Assembly (NCBI GenBank): GCA_020637805.1 | Contig: JACKJU010000002.1 | Span: 321,330-385,329 of the forward strand | Length of the DNA stretch: 64,000 bases | Source of the DNA: Nitratireductor sp. | GTDB taxonomy: Bacteria > Pseudomonadota > Alphaproteobacteria > Rhizobiales > Rhizobiaceae | Direction: 5' to 3' | Part shown: positions 50,304 through 59,428 of the stretch, piece by piece | Layout of the letters: each line of letters begins with the position of its first letter | Numbering within the stretch: position 1 is the first letter of the stretch | Made by a program: the position numbers and the translations under genes | Notes under the pieces: model-generated | The model's input: the letters and a program-made list of their open reading frames with translations, nothing else | The model's database searches: none | What the model was told of the DNA's origin: nothing

Positions 50304-50864
50304 TCAGGCAGCTTTCCTGTCGTGGCGTCCTTCTTCGATCTCTTCGACGATCTTGGCGCAGAAAGCATCGAGATCGCCCGGATTGCGTGAGGTGATGATT
50401 CCGTTGTCGACGACAACCTCCGCATCGCGCCATTTTGCTCCGGCGTTGATGACATCGGTCTTTATCGACTTGTAGGAGGTCAGTTCACGGCCTTCAGCTA
50501 CCTGGGCTTCGATGAGGAGCCATGGCGCATGGCAGATCGCAGCTACGACCTTGCCGCTTTCGACAAATTTCCTGACGAACGCCACCGCCTGCTCGTTGAC
50601 GCGCAGAAGATCGGGATTGATCTGGCCGCCCGGCAGAACGAGCGCGTCATAGTCATCGACAGAAGCGTCAGACAATTGAACATTCACATCGACGGTATCG
50701 CCCCAGTCCTTCTGGTCCCAGCTGCGGATGTTTCCGTTTTCCGGCGACACGATATGAACGGTTGCGCCGCTGTCGGTCAGGTGTTCAAGCGGGCGTCGCA
50801 ATTCCGACCGCTCGTAGCCGTTTGTTGCGAGAATGGCGATTTTTGCTTTCGAGATCTCGGGCAT
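50304..50864 (-). CDS. DJ-1/PfpI family protein
   Basis: The 186-residue protein is a class I glutamine-amidotransferase-like PfpI/YhbO family member. KIAILATNGYERSELRRPLE is at residues 8-27, DYDALVLPGGQINPD near 71, and the nucleophile elbow AAICHAPWLL has Cys111-His112. C-terminal ITSRNPGDLDAFCAKIVEEI is typical of the family. Members act as deglycases or chaperones under stress. It starts after ACAGGAGCATGAA and probably shares a transcript with the small hydrophilic protein downstream. Confidence 0.9.
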   Translation of the reverse strand: MPEISKAKIAILATNGYERSELRRPLEHLTDSGATVHIVSPENGNIRSWDQKDWGDTVDVNVQLSDASVDDYDALVLPGGQINPDLLRVNEQAVAFVRKFVESGKVVAAICHAPWLLIEAQVAEGRELTSYKSIKTDVINAGAKWRDAEVVVDNGIITSRNPGDLDAFCAKIVEEIEEGRHDRKAA

Positions 50865-51247
50865 TTCATGCTCCTGTTTTTCTTTTCGGGTTCGTAGACG
50901 AAATGCGGAACGGCAGTGATTTGTTCCTTTGGGCTCAGGGATACCGGTTCGGGCAGTCCGGTGGATTGACGGTGGAAATCGTTATACCGGCCAAGGAAGG
51001 CGGCGAGGGAGGCGGCCAAGGAAGACGGCACCAGCCGGCTTGCCTTCAGGTTCGGTCATGGGCCGGAACAAATGAGCTTCGTGCTGGAACAAATGCGGCT
51101 TCCCGGGCGTTTACGCGTCAACGGGATGCGTTGCATCCCGCCGATGGCAACTCGTTGTCCCAGTGCCGCAATTTCGCGGCGGTCCTTGTGCCTCGCAGGT
51201 CGGTTTTCCCTTCCCGCTCGCAGGCGCGTTTTCAAAGGTGAAATCAA
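50865..51247. other. Divergent promoter region
   Basis: These 383 bases separate the PfpI gene (minus) from the HdeD-like gene (plus). The frames crossing it on both strands are shadows of neighbours or lack start sites. It is presumably the promoter region for both; I could not identify a convincing conserved promoter or operator. Confidence 0.4.
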
Positions 51248-51895
51248 ATGCAAAACAGCCAGACACAAATCAGCGGCGAAAGCGTATCCGAGATGTCGCC
51301 GCGCCTGCGCCAGGATTTCTTCAGGCGGATGGCAGAACGGCGCAGCAATGCCAAGTGGGCAGGGTGGCTTGCGCTTGCGGCGGGCCTGCTGGCAATCGTC
51401 TTTCCCTTCGCTGCATCCCTCTCGATCAATGCCGTTGTGGCAGCCGTTCTCATCCTTACAGGTATCGCCATGGTATGGTCCGGCTTCTCACTGTCCGGTT
51501 GGCACATGGCCGGCCAGATCCTGGCCGGCGTGGTTTCGATCCTTGCCGGTGCGTGGATGATCGCGTCGCCGATCCTCGGGATTGTCACGATCACCATGCT
51601 GCTTGGGGCGGTTTTCATGGCGGAAGGCATATTTCAGATTTGGACAGCGTTTCGCATCCGGCCTGCCGCCGGCTGGGGGCTGCTTCTGTTTTCCGGCGTA
51701 GTATCCATTCTGGCAGCCGTGGCGATTGCGTTCCTTCTGCCTGCTTCGCCGATATTGCTGGGCGTGTTTGCGGGGATCAACCTGATTACCACCGGTTTTG
51801 CCCTGCTGATGCTTTCCGGCAAGCTGGAACCCGAGAGCCTCAGGGAGGCATTCCCCGATCCGCGAGCCGCGGATCAAAAGCCAAGCCAGAGCTGA
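51248..51895 (+). CDS. HdeD-like membrane protein (DUF308)
   Basis: The 215-residue protein has a 35-residue polar N-terminus and six hydrophobic helices arranged as pairs (WAGWLALAAGLLAIVFPF, ILAGVVSILAGAWMIAS, GWGLLLFSGVVSILAAVAIA), the repeat pattern of HdeD/DUF308 proteins. In E. coli HdeD is an acid-resistance membrane protein. The start at 51248 has AAGGTGAAATCAA upstream. It is 200 bases from the next gene set and may or may not be part of it. Confidence 0.82.
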   Translation: MQNSQTQISGESVSEMSPRLRQDFFRRMAERRSNAKWAGWLALAAGLLAIVFPFAASLSINAVVAAVLILTGIAMVWSGFSLSGWHMAGQILAGVVSILAGAWMIASPILGIVTITMLLGAVFMAEGIFQIWTAFRIRPAAGWGLLLFSGVVSILAAVAIAFLLPASPILLGVFAGINLITTGFALLMLSGKLEPESLREAFPDPRAADQKPSQS

Positions 51896-51960
51896 CACCG
51901 CATGTTGTGAAGCATTCTGAAGGGCGTACGCGACGGGCCGCCCTTCCGTATTTTCCGCCG

Positions 51961-51976
51961 TGTGATGAAAATCACA
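51961..51976. promoter_or_regulatory. CRP/FNR-type palindrome upstream of the six-gene cluster
   Basis: TGTGATGAAAATCACA is a perfect TGTGA-N6-TCACA palindrome, the CRP consensus arrangement. It lies 119 bases before the coiled-coil gene and 66 bases after the HdeD-like gene. It could mark control of the cluster by a CRP-family regulator; no transcription start is known. Confidence 0.5.
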
Positions 51977-52094
51977 TTTCACGGGGCTTTTACGTCCTAC
52001 TCCACACTTCAAATGACGTTCCGGCATGTCTATATTGCCGTGAGCATACTTAACCTATTTTTGCGGCGATGCCGCCGTTCGGGAGATTGATTTC

Positions 52095-53189
52095 ATGGCC
52101 AATGCCGACATGCAGAAGTTCGAATCCGAGATTGAAAGAACCCGGAACGAAATGCAGGACATGCAGACCAAGCTCGAACAGAGCGGTGTGCTTCTGGAGA
52201 AACTCGCCAAGTCGGAGACCATCGGCCAGACCGATTTTGACATTGAAAATGCCCGTATCGAGGATGTACTGGCCCAGCAGAAGGTCATGGAGGGCAATAT
52301 TGCCGATCTGATCATCGGGCTTGAAGACGCGACCAACGTCTTCGGCACCGAGTTCGAGAGCATGAAGAGCTATACTGGCTGGGAAAAATTCATCGGCATT
52401 TTCTCGAAGCAACGCATGCAGCGCATGCGTACCGAGCGCGTTCGCAACATGTCGCTGGCCGGCAATCTCCAGGAGCTGCTCGGCAAATCCGACAAGATAA
52501 TCGGCATCCTCAAGTCGCAGAAATCGGCGCTGGAAGCGCGTTACGGTGCGTCCGAGAACTCGCTGAAGACCGTTCTGCAGCGCCGCCAGAAGACGACCGA
52601 GGATCTGGAAATCACCCAGAAGCGCATCGAGGAAATCAATCCGCTTCTGCTCGATATCGAAAACCAGATCGCTGCCACGACCGCCCAGAAAAAGCGTACC
52701 GCTCTCGAAGCCGAGCGTTCCAAGCTTGCCACCGAGTACAATCAGAAACAGGCCAAGGAACAGGAACTTCTTGCGGAAAGCCAGACACTGGAACGCTACA
52801 CTTCGATGTTCCAGACCTTTGTCGACTCGCTCAACAACCAGATCGCCGCCCAGCAGACGCTGATCAACAAGCTGGAGATCGATACCGAGCAGCGCGTTGT
52901 TCTCTACAAGGCGCTGGAGGACTCACTCAAGACCGCTGCCCAGCAGGATGTTGCGCACAAGATCAACACGCTTGGCAACAAGGTCGACACCGCAGCGGAG
53001 GAAACCATGGCGGGCATCGGTGCGGCCGCGCAATCGCATATCGGCGACCTTCTTGAAATGCATGAAAAGAACATGCTTTCCACGCAGGATATCCAGCGGC
53101 GCAAGAAGCTGGCGGACGAGGCTTTCGCACGCCGCTTCGATGATGTCATGCGCAAGCACAATACCGGTGACTACGTGAGGCCGGCGTGA
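52095..53189 (+). CDS. Long coiled-coil protein, first gene of an uncharacterised AAA+ cluster
   Basis: The 364-residue protein has no signal peptide or membrane segment and is almost entirely helical with heptad patterns (KFESEIERTRNEMQDMQTKL, KKRTALEAERSKLATEYNQK, SLNNQIAAQQTLINKLEIDT). A conserved-looking central region TGWEKFIGIFSKQRMQRMRT near residue 95 separates two coiled-coil stretches. It resembles TelA-like or PspA-like scaffold proteins in character, but I cannot assign a family. The start has GGGAGATTGATTTC upstream. Four to five co-directional genes follow, including an AAA+ ATPase and two membrane proteins, which suggests it is the substrate or scaffold of that machine. Confidence 0.8.
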   Translation: MANADMQKFESEIERTRNEMQDMQTKLEQSGVLLEKLAKSETIGQTDFDIENARIEDVLAQQKVMEGNIADLIIGLEDATNVFGTEFESMKSYTGWEKFIGIFSKQRMQRMRTERVRNMSLAGNLQELLGKSDKIIGILKSQKSALEARYGASENSLKTVLQRRQKTTEDLEITQKRIEEINPLLLDIENQIAATTAQKKRTALEAERSKLATEYNQKQAKEQELLAESQTLERYTSMFQTFVDSLNNQIAAQQTLINKLEIDTEQRVVLYKALEDSLKTAAQQDVAHKINTLGNKVDTAAEETMAGIGAAAQSHIGDLLEMHEKNMLSTQDIQRRKKLADEAFARRFDDVMRKHNTGDYVRPA

Positions 53190-53456
53190 GTTGGAACCCG
53201 GTTTGGCCGGGGCGGGCCTGACTTGCAGGCCTATTTTCCCGGACGGGTTCCGGGAATCCGGCCCGGCGGATTTCGCTTTTCCGGGGAGACCATTCACCGT
53301 TGACACATCCACTTCCCAGACTGGCCGAAATGAATGCGCAAGCTTCGATGAATGCGTTCGCGCCAATGCACGGTCCGTCAGTGCACGGCCCATCAGTGCG
53401 GGGATTGTGCAACGCGCTACGGCTCCGCGCAAACGGTTGCCGGAAGGGGCAAAGCC

Positions 53457-54626
53457 GTGCCTGATACGATGATGGAGAACCGTCAGGATAAAAGTGCCGC
53501 CAACCGCTATTTCAGTGCCGTCCATTCGGCGCTGGACGGGCTGAACACGTTCCTGTCGGAAGAGGATTCACCCCTCTATCAGCACGACCTGGTGGGCGCG
53601 GTCGTGTCCCACTATCTCAAGCGCATGGAAGGGTCGCTGGAGAGCTGGGAAAACCGTCTTTCCTTCGCCGAGAAATTCCGCATCTCGCAATCTGAGTCCG
53701 GGTTCCCTGTTTTCCAGAACGTGCTGGAACTTGAGAATGACCGCAAGGATGCGGAAAGGCGGCTCGCCGAAATTCAGGACGAGGTCACGATCCGTCAGGA
53801 GATGGTGGATTTCATCCTGAAGAAGAAGCAGTTCCCGGCTGAATTGCAGAAGACCATGGCCGAGCGCCGTTACTTCGAGACGATCAAGGCAGGGCAGTCG
53901 TTTTCGCCGCTGGTGTTGCCCCGCACGATACGGGTTTCGGTCAATCCGAGAACGGGCCGCCCGTATTACATCGTCCACTGGGGTTATTTCGACGGCTCGG
54001 CCAATCTGCCGCTGGTCTACATGGTGGCGTTGGAAGACTCTTCCGACGACATGGTCCGCACACTGGTGAAGAACGGGAAACTCAATCCTGATGTCGAGAT
54101 CCCGCTTCCCGTGGAGGGACTGCTGAACCCGGCGCTTGCCCATCAGTTCGACGATTTCTGCAACAAGAATTCGGCCTACTCGCTGACGCTGTCGACAATC
54201 GGCACCAATCTGGACAAGGACTTCGACCACCTTCACCCCAAGCAGTTGCGCCGTTTCGTGCTCGGTCCTTTCTACCACTCCGAGATAACCGTGAACGGCA
54301 AGACGGTCGATCAGGTTCTTGCAAAGGTGCGCCGCCCGGAAAACCAGTGGCTGATGACCTGGACCCTGCAGGCGATCTATTCGGTCAACGAGAAGCCGGC
54401 GAAATGGGGGCTCTGGGGCGGTGAGCCTGCGCGCGAGGAATTCCACATCAACACCGACGATCTGGATTGCGCGCGCATGGGCTGTTCGGAGTTCGAGCGC
54501 AATGCGCTGGTGCCGCACGAGGCCTATCAGGCGATCTACGCTGCGGGCGAGCAGGATGCGATTTTCGACGGATACAAGGTGCACGTGATCCAGGGCAAGC
54601 AAGTGCTCAGGGATATGCGGGGCTAG
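53457..54626 (+). CDS. Conserved hypothetical protein of the AAA+ cluster (possibly DUF6384)
   Basis: The 389-residue product starts at GTG 53457 behind GGAAGGGG; ATG 53469 is an alternative. An N-terminal helical part (about 1-135) includes a coiled coil (LELENDRKDAERRLAEIQDE). A mixed alpha/beta C-terminal part has RTIRVSVNPRTGRPYYIVHW near 165 and LGPFYHSEITVNGKTVDQVL near 285. There is no signal peptide or membrane segment. I believe this corresponds to a domain of unknown function, but the DUF number is from memory. It lies 267 bases after the coiled-coil gene and 37 before the ATPase gene. Confidence 0.75.
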   Translation: MPDTMMENRQDKSAANRYFSAVHSALDGLNTFLSEEDSPLYQHDLVGAVVSHYLKRMEGSLESWENRLSFAEKFRISQSESGFPVFQNVLELENDRKDAERRLAEIQDEVTIRQEMVDFILKKKQFPAELQKTMAERRYFETIKAGQSFSPLVLPRTIRVSVNPRTGRPYYIVHWGYFDGSANLPLVYMVALEDSSDDMVRTLVKNGKLNPDVEIPLPVEGLLNPALAHQFDDFCNKNSAYSLTLSTIGTNLDKDFDHLHPKQLRRFVLGPFYHSEITVNGKTVDQVLAKVRRPENQWLMTWTLQAIYSVNEKPAKWGLWGGEPAREEFHINTDDLDCARMGCSEFERNALVPHEAYQAIYAAGEQDAIFDGYKVHVIQGKQVLRDMRG

Positions 54627-54663
54627 CAGTGTTCCGGCTCTTGGCCGGCGGCAGGAGACAGGC

Positions 54664-56574
54664 ATGGATATCGGACTGACAACCCTTCGCGAAGAGGACA
54701 TCGCAAAGCACCTTGCTACGGCGCAGTCGCTCGTCACGCGGCTGACGGTCATGGAGAGTGGCGACGGTCGTTCGAAGACGGAGCTTGCGGGAACACATCG
54801 CCGCTTCGTGCAGACCGTTTCGACCAGCGGCGTGAAATCGACCCGGCAGGTGGAATTCGAAAAGACGCTTACGGCGATCACGCCTGGCGACAGCATGCTC
54901 TCGGTCGCCCAGCACGGGGTCCTGTTCAAGACCAGACGTGCACTGGCCGTGGCGCTGGCCGTGGCCGATGTCTATGCACGCCAGACCGGCCTCGACAGCC
55001 TGCAGGACAAGAACCGCGGTGCGCCGCTTCAGGGGGAGGAGGCCGATCGCTATCGCGGTCTTCTGGAAGCCGCGGCCTATGTTTCCGCGTTCACGGCGGC
55101 GGCCTATGTCAAGCAGATGGTGGAGGCGGCAGGCGAACCGGTTTCCGACGTGGCGCCGCCGGTGTTCGATTTCTCGACCCCGCAAGATGCGCTGAAAGGC
55201 TTCGTTGCCGCGCTCGATACTGCAGCTTCTTCTTCTGCCGATGACACGGTTCTCCTGACGCGCATTCGAGAGGCGGCAGAGCAGGCACTGAGCGACCTGC
55301 TGTCGCGCAAGTCGCGCTTCACCGGGCTTGGTGCTTTCGAGAACACGCATCTGAAGCTCGACAGCGACGGGTTCGAACTCAACGGTTTCGACGAGGTGCC
55401 CGGCGTCAAGAGCAAGCCGCTCGTCATGACGTTCAAGAAGCCGAACGAAATCATCGGCAACCACATCGCCAAGTATCAATCAATCAAGCTGGCCAAGATG
55501 CTGATGGCCTATGATTTTGACCGCCAGATGAACCCGTTCGTGGAACTGGGCGGCTTCCTGTTCACCTTCATCGGCGACGGTGCGCCGGGCACGGGCAAGA
55601 CGATCCTGATCCAGATGATTGCCGGCATGATCAACGATTATTGCCAAGTCGCGGGCTACCAGTTCCATTACGAGAATTTCGGGGTCGACCAGATTTCCTC
55701 CTACCAGGGCAAGTCAGGGCAGAACTGCAAGCAGTTCATCAACAACTGCCTCAACCCGCGCTCCATCGGCTTCGGCACTGTGGACGATATCGACCAGGTG
55801 GCGGCGAAGCGTTCCGACGACCGCGCGTCTGCAGGCCAACAGGAGGTGACGGCGGTCCTGATGGAGAGTTTCGCCGGTGCCACCACCGTGGTTCGCGGCA
55901 ACTGCTCGTTCGGCATGTTCTCCAACTATCCCGAAAATGTGGACGATGCGCTTCGCCAGAGGGCAGGGGCGCGCTGGCTGGTCGACGGGCCGCAATCGCG
56001 CGACGACTACATCGACATTTTCGTGCTGCTTGCCGGCAAGAACCACAACATCCCGCTGGGCGATCATGATCTCTTCGAGGCGCAGATCATCCAAAAGGCG
56101 GTGGCGGATGCCTATGAGGAGCATTCCAAGCCGCAGGAGGACGGGCTGGAAAAGGTCTATGAGCGTTTCATGAAGAAGAATGGCAAGCTCAAGACCATGG
56201 CCGACGTCGGTACCTATCTGCACATGATCAAGGAAGCCGAGCCGCGCTTCACCGGCCGCGCCATCAAGAATATCACCGATGCGATCAAGATGCGGGCGAT
56301 GGACATCGAACTGCCGGATGAGTGGTTTGAGAAGCCATCGACCTTCATGCACAAGTCCTACGATGACAAGAAGGCGATGATCGAGGAATTGCGCGGGCCG
56401 TTTACCCTCGACATGGTGATGCAGGAGATCAACCGGTATGCCGATTCCGAGTTCCGCTACACCGACAAGGCGGACAACGCGGCGGTGGACGATATCATCC
56501 GCCGCGAGCGCCAGCGCGAAAAGGCGGTCGAGCGGATCAGCAAGATGAAAGAAGACGGGACCTGGGGGGCTTAG
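54664..56574 (+). CDS. Divergent AAA+ ATPase
   Basis: The 636-residue protein has a helical N-terminal 260 residues, then an AAA module. Walker A is GAPGTGKT at 306-313 (Lys312), a Walker B-like strand reads GFGTVDDIDQVAAKR near residue 370 (DDID where DDE is usual), and a sensor-like region is VVRGNCSFGMFSNYPENVDD near 408 with arginines in DALRQRAGARWLVDG. A C-terminal helical region (about 470-636) contains a charged end (RRERQREKAVERISKMKEDG). There is no membrane segment. The family is not one I can name. Flanking membrane and coiled-coil genes suggest it remodels a membrane-bound assembly. Confidence 0.85.
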   Translation: MDIGLTTLREEDIAKHLATAQSLVTRLTVMESGDGRSKTELAGTHRRFVQTVSTSGVKSTRQVEFEKTLTAITPGDSMLSVAQHGVLFKTRRALAVALAVADVYARQTGLDSLQDKNRGAPLQGEEADRYRGLLEAAAYVSAFTAAAYVKQMVEAAGEPVSDVAPPVFDFSTPQDALKGFVAALDTAASSSADDTVLLTRIREAAEQALSDLLSRKSRFTGLGAFENTHLKLDSDGFELNGFDEVPGVKSKPLVMTFKKPNEIIGNHIAKYQSIKLAKMLMAYDFDRQMNPFVELGGFLFTFIGDGAPGTGKTILIQMIAGMINDYCQVAGYQFHYENFGVDQISSYQGKSGQNCKQFINNCLNPRSIGFGTVDDIDQVAAKRSDDRASAGQQEVTAVLMESFAGATTVVRGNCSFGMFSNYPENVDDALRQRAGARWLVDGPQSRDDYIDIFVLLAGKNHNIPLGDHDLFEAQIIQKAVADAYEEHSKPQEDGLEKVYERFMKKNGKLKTMADVGTYLHMIKEAEPRFTGRAIKNITDAIKMRAMDIELPDEWFEKPSTFMHKSYDDKKAMIEELRGPFTLDMVMQEINRYADSEFRYTDKADNAAVDDIIRRERQREKAVERISKMKEDGTWGA

Positions 56575-56576
56575 TA

Positions 56577-56816
56577 ATGACCATCCTGACGATTTTCAAA
56601 TTCCTTCTGCTGGGCATCGTGGTGTACATTCCGTTCCGCATGATGTGGCGGCGCATGGGTGATCTGGCTGCCAGGGGAGAAGTGAAGGCGGGCGACAGCA
56701 TGGTTACCCGCTTCAAGCAGATCTGGAGCGTGATCTGGTTTCCATTTCTCGTGCTTGTCGCGCTGACCGGCCTGTTCACGCTATTTGATCTCTACGTGCT
56801 GAGCAGGCTTGGTTGA
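56577..56816 (+). CDS. Small two-helix membrane protein of the AAA+ cluster
   Basis: The 79-residue protein begins two bases after the ATPase stop. It has two transmembrane helices (ILTIFKFLLLGIVVYIPF and VIWFPFLVLVALTGLFTLF) separated by a basic, polar loop (RMMWRRMGDLAARGEVKAGD). The tight junction with the ATPase gene and its size suggest a membrane anchor or adaptor. No family recognised. Confidence 0.78.
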   Translation: MTILTIFKFLLLGIVVYIPFRMMWRRMGDLAARGEVKAGDSMVTRFKQIWSVIWFPFLVLVALTGLFTLFDLYVLSRLG

Positions 56817-56817
56817 G

Positions 56818-58095
56818 ATGAAACGCCTGATTGAAAACCAGTTGATGTTCGGCGGGCTGCTCACCATCGATGAGCCGCACCTGATCGATCGCTACAACAA
56901 GGCACTCAAGGGGTTTGGTCTCAAGCCGGTAGACCTCACAAGTTTCCAGATCGACATGACGGGCTTTTCTCCCGAAGTGGCGATGGAACTGGAGGATGAC
57001 GACTATCTCGACCCGAAGGGGGTCAACCGGCGGTTCATCATCTTGTCGCCCGACCAGGCAAGTCTCCCCGTCGTCCATACGCAGTTCTCCAATACCGAAG
57101 AACTGATGATCGACTTCTTCGAGAAGAATGCGCGCGAGATCTTTGCCATCACCATCAAGGACGTGCTGTTTGGCGAGATCGAGGACTCGATACTCGAGGT
57201 CAAGACGATCGATGACCTGCTGGCGATCGAGCAGGTTGAGTTCAAGCTCTCGACGGCAAGTGACCTTCTGGCACAAAGCGCCCGCTTGAGGGTGCTGATG
57301 GAGCGGCTCGTAAAGGACCCTGAGGCATGGCGTGACAACGACATGCTCAACCAGATGGTGGAGCTGGCAAAGGTCACGGGGGACATCCGGACCAACCAGT
57401 TGCTGCCGCGCGAGGTCGTGTTTCGCCACAATGCCTTCTGGACCGCACATTTCGGCGGCGTCTACATCTTCAACGACCGCAACAAGCTTACAGTGATCGC
57501 CGATCCCGAGACGCGCGGCTTCAGGCGCTCGCGTCCGTGGGAGGTCGCCTACCTGGACATCAACAACCAGGCACAGGTCTACCGGTTCCTGCTTGAATCC
57601 GGGCGCATCGACCCGCCGCGCGGTTCGTGGATCGAGAAGACAGGGCTCTTGCAGCAGCGTGCCCGGATGCTGGTCATCAACATGATGAGCAATGAGGACC
57701 CGTCCTTCGATCCCGAAGGGGTATCGAATGCCCAACTGGATACATGGGTGAAGCGCAACAGCGATTTCGTGGAAAACGACGGCGCGCTTCTGCTGCTGCA
57801 GTTCGCGGTAAAGCAGGCGCGCAACTGGTCGAACATCGACATGGCGCAGGTGCGGCCGCATCACCGCTTCCTGATTTCCCGGGCAAATCCCGAACATGAT
57901 GACTGGTGGCTGACCAACCGGCTCATATCGGAATATCTGCCATTCGACTTCATGACGCTTTTTGTTTTCAACAAACAGGGATTCTACAAATCCTACGAGA
58001 AATGGCCCGATCCATACCGGGAGTTTGTTGTGAACGAGCTGCGCAGTGATTACATGAAGGACAAGGCAGGTTTGAGAGCGCGCCTTTATGCCTGA
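56818..58095 (+). CDS. Conserved hypothetical protein of the AAA+ cluster (possibly DUF6638)
   Basis: The 425-residue protein starts at the ATG at 56818, one base after the previous stop region; a TTG at 56809 is possible. It reads as a soluble mixed alpha/beta protein with conserved-looking blocks IENQLMFGGLLTIDEPHLID (residues 4-23), GGVYIFNDRNKLTVIADPET near 218, and PEHDDWWLTNRLISEYLPFD near 360. There is no signal peptide or membrane helix. I believe it belongs to a domain-of-unknown-function family, recalled as DUF6638 with modest confidence. It sits between the small membrane protein and the DUF2333-like gene. Confidence 0.75.
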   Translation: MKRLIENQLMFGGLLTIDEPHLIDRYNKALKGFGLKPVDLTSFQIDMTGFSPEVAMELEDDDYLDPKGVNRRFIILSPDQASLPVVHTQFSNTEELMIDFFEKNAREIFAITIKDVLFGEIEDSILEVKTIDDLLAIEQVEFKLSTASDLLAQSARLRVLMERLVKDPEAWRDNDMLNQMVELAKVTGDIRTNQLLPREVVFRHNAFWTAHFGGVYIFNDRNKLTVIADPETRGFRRSRPWEVAYLDINNQAQVYRFLLESGRIDPPRGSWIEKTGLLQQRARMLVINMMSNEDPSFDPEGVSNAQLDTWVKRNSDFVENDGALLLLQFAVKQARNWSNIDMAQVRPHHRFLISRANPEHDDWWLTNRLISEYLPFDFMTLFVFNKQGFYKSYEKWPDPYREFVVNELRSDYMKDKAGLRARLYA

Positions 58096-58149
58096 CCCGT
58101 TTTCCGGCCTGAGTTCCGGTGTTTGAGCGAATACTGACGGAGTATCGAG

Positions 58150-59253
58150 ATGTTTGATCCGGTAATCGATTTTTTCAAATCCATTTTCTACTGGATCGGA
58201 CGAGCGATCGGCCAATTCGTGGCCTGGGTTCTCTGGCCATTCAGGGCGTTTTCCAGATGGCTCAAGGGATCGGTCTGGTTCATCAAGATACCCGTCTTCA
58301 TCATCCTGATCCTTCTGGCGATGGGGTACATGTACCTGTTTGCCATCACACAGTTCTGGTCTGCCGGCGATAAAGCGAAGATCGAGAGCTATCGTGAGGA
58401 GAACATAGCTTCCGGGGGAGGCAACAAGCTGGCCGACGGCACCTGCCAACCTTCCGCGATGGTTCAGGCAGCGGCTGACCTCATCGACTACAATGTCAAC
58501 CAGAGCACCTGGGTGCCCTCCAACCCGCTCGAGAAGGCGGGCCTGTTCTTTGTCTGGGACTGGAAGGACACGATCTTCTTCGACAACCGGGCGGCTTTCC
58601 AGCTCGGCGTGAACCAGGCTGTACGGCGCACCGCCGTGGAACTGGTCGACAGGCTTGGCCGTGTGCGCGGTACTTCCTCGATCAACCAGAACCTCCAGGA
58701 TGCCCGCGAGGCGGCGAACTATCGCGAAAACGCGTGGTTTCTCACCTTCACGCCCCCGTTCGTTCAGCCGACAACGCCTGAGAAGCTCAAGGAAGCGCGC
58801 AGGAAGCTTCTTGCGTTCAACGACGAACTGGTCCGCTGCAATGCCGACTTCGACGTCCGCGCCGACAACCTGCTGCAGTTTCTCGACCGCGTGACTGCCG
58901 ATATCGGTTCCACTTCGGAAATCCTGCAGCGCCAGATCGAACAGGCGAACTTCTTCGGAATCGACACACGGTCCGACGACCGGTTCTGGTTCACCTATGG
59001 CCAGATCTATGGCTACTACGCCATTTTGACCGCGGCGCGCAGCGATTTCCGGGATGTGTTCGTCCAGCGCAATCTCGACAATATCTGGCTGCGCATGGAC
59101 GAGCAGTTCAAGAACGCACTGCATGTGGAGCCGCCCGTGGTTACCAATGGCAGCGCTTCCTCGATCATCAAGTCGCATCTGGAGAGCATCGGTTTTGCAC
59201 TCCTGCGGATACGGTCGAACCTTGTGGAGATGCGAGACATTCTCGACAGGTAA
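58150..59253 (+). CDS. DUF2333-like inner-membrane protein
   Basis: The 367-residue protein has an amphipathic N-terminus, one strong transmembrane helix (VFIILILLAMGYMYLFAITQF, about 54-75) and a large domain on the far side. That domain has AFQLGVNQAVRRTAVELVDR near residue 150 followed by a helical region (EKLKEARRKLLAFNDELVRC). The pattern fits DUF2333. Orientation suggests most of the protein is periplasmic. It is the last gene of the cluster, 54 bases after the preceding stop, and is followed by the trp leader region. Function unknown. Confidence 0.8.
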   Translation: MFDPVIDFFKSIFYWIGRAIGQFVAWVLWPFRAFSRWLKGSVWFIKIPVFIILILLAMGYMYLFAITQFWSAGDKAKIESYREENIASGGGNKLADGTCQPSAMVQAAADLIDYNVNQSTWVPSNPLEKAGLFFVWDWKDTIFFDNRAAFQLGVNQAVRRTAVELVDRLGRVRGTSSINQNLQDAREAANYRENAWFLTFTPPFVQPTTPEKLKEARRKLLAFNDELVRCNADFDVRADNLLQFLDRVTADIGSTSEILQRQIEQANFFGIDTRSDDRFWFTYGQIYGYYAILTAARSDFRDVFVQRNLDNIWLRMDEQFKNALHVEPPVVTNGSASSIIKSHLESIGFALLRIRSNLVEMRDILDR

Positions 59254-59304
59254 GCCGTCTTTCGGGGCAAATGGTTGCAGCATGTGCGAAGTGCGATTTT
59301 GCAG

Positions 59305-59333
59305 TTGCGGGAGAAATCCTTTGCCGCTAGGTT
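59305..59333 (+). promoter_or_regulatory. trp promoter
   Basis: A -35 hexamer TTGCGG (59305-59310) and a -10 hexamer TAGGTT (59328-59333) are spaced by 17 bases. The leader-peptide ATG begins 7 bases after the -10 element, so transcription probably starts at or next to the start codon, giving a leaderless message as known for the trp leader of Sinorhizobium. Confidence 0.7.
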
Positions 59334-59340
59334 GCGCGCC

Positions 59341-59385
59341 ATGACGACGAACTTTGCAAAAAACTGGTGGTGGCAGGTACGCTGA
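59341..59385 (+). CDS. trpL: trp operon leader peptide
   Basis: The 14-residue peptide MTTNFAKNWWWQVR has three consecutive Trp codons and ends at TGA 59383-59385. It lies between a promoter and an intrinsic terminator upstream of trpE(G), the arrangement needed for ribosome-mediated attenuation: stalling at the Trp codons under tryptophan limitation would favour the antiterminator. Rhizobial leaders of this kind have a similar WWW core. In Sinorhizobium the leader RNA and peptide also act in trans; whether that holds here is unknown. Confidence 0.9.
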   Translation: MTTNFAKNWWWQVR

Positions 59386-59428
59386 CGGCGGACCAGTGAC
59401 CACTCGCATCTTGCAATGGAACACAACA

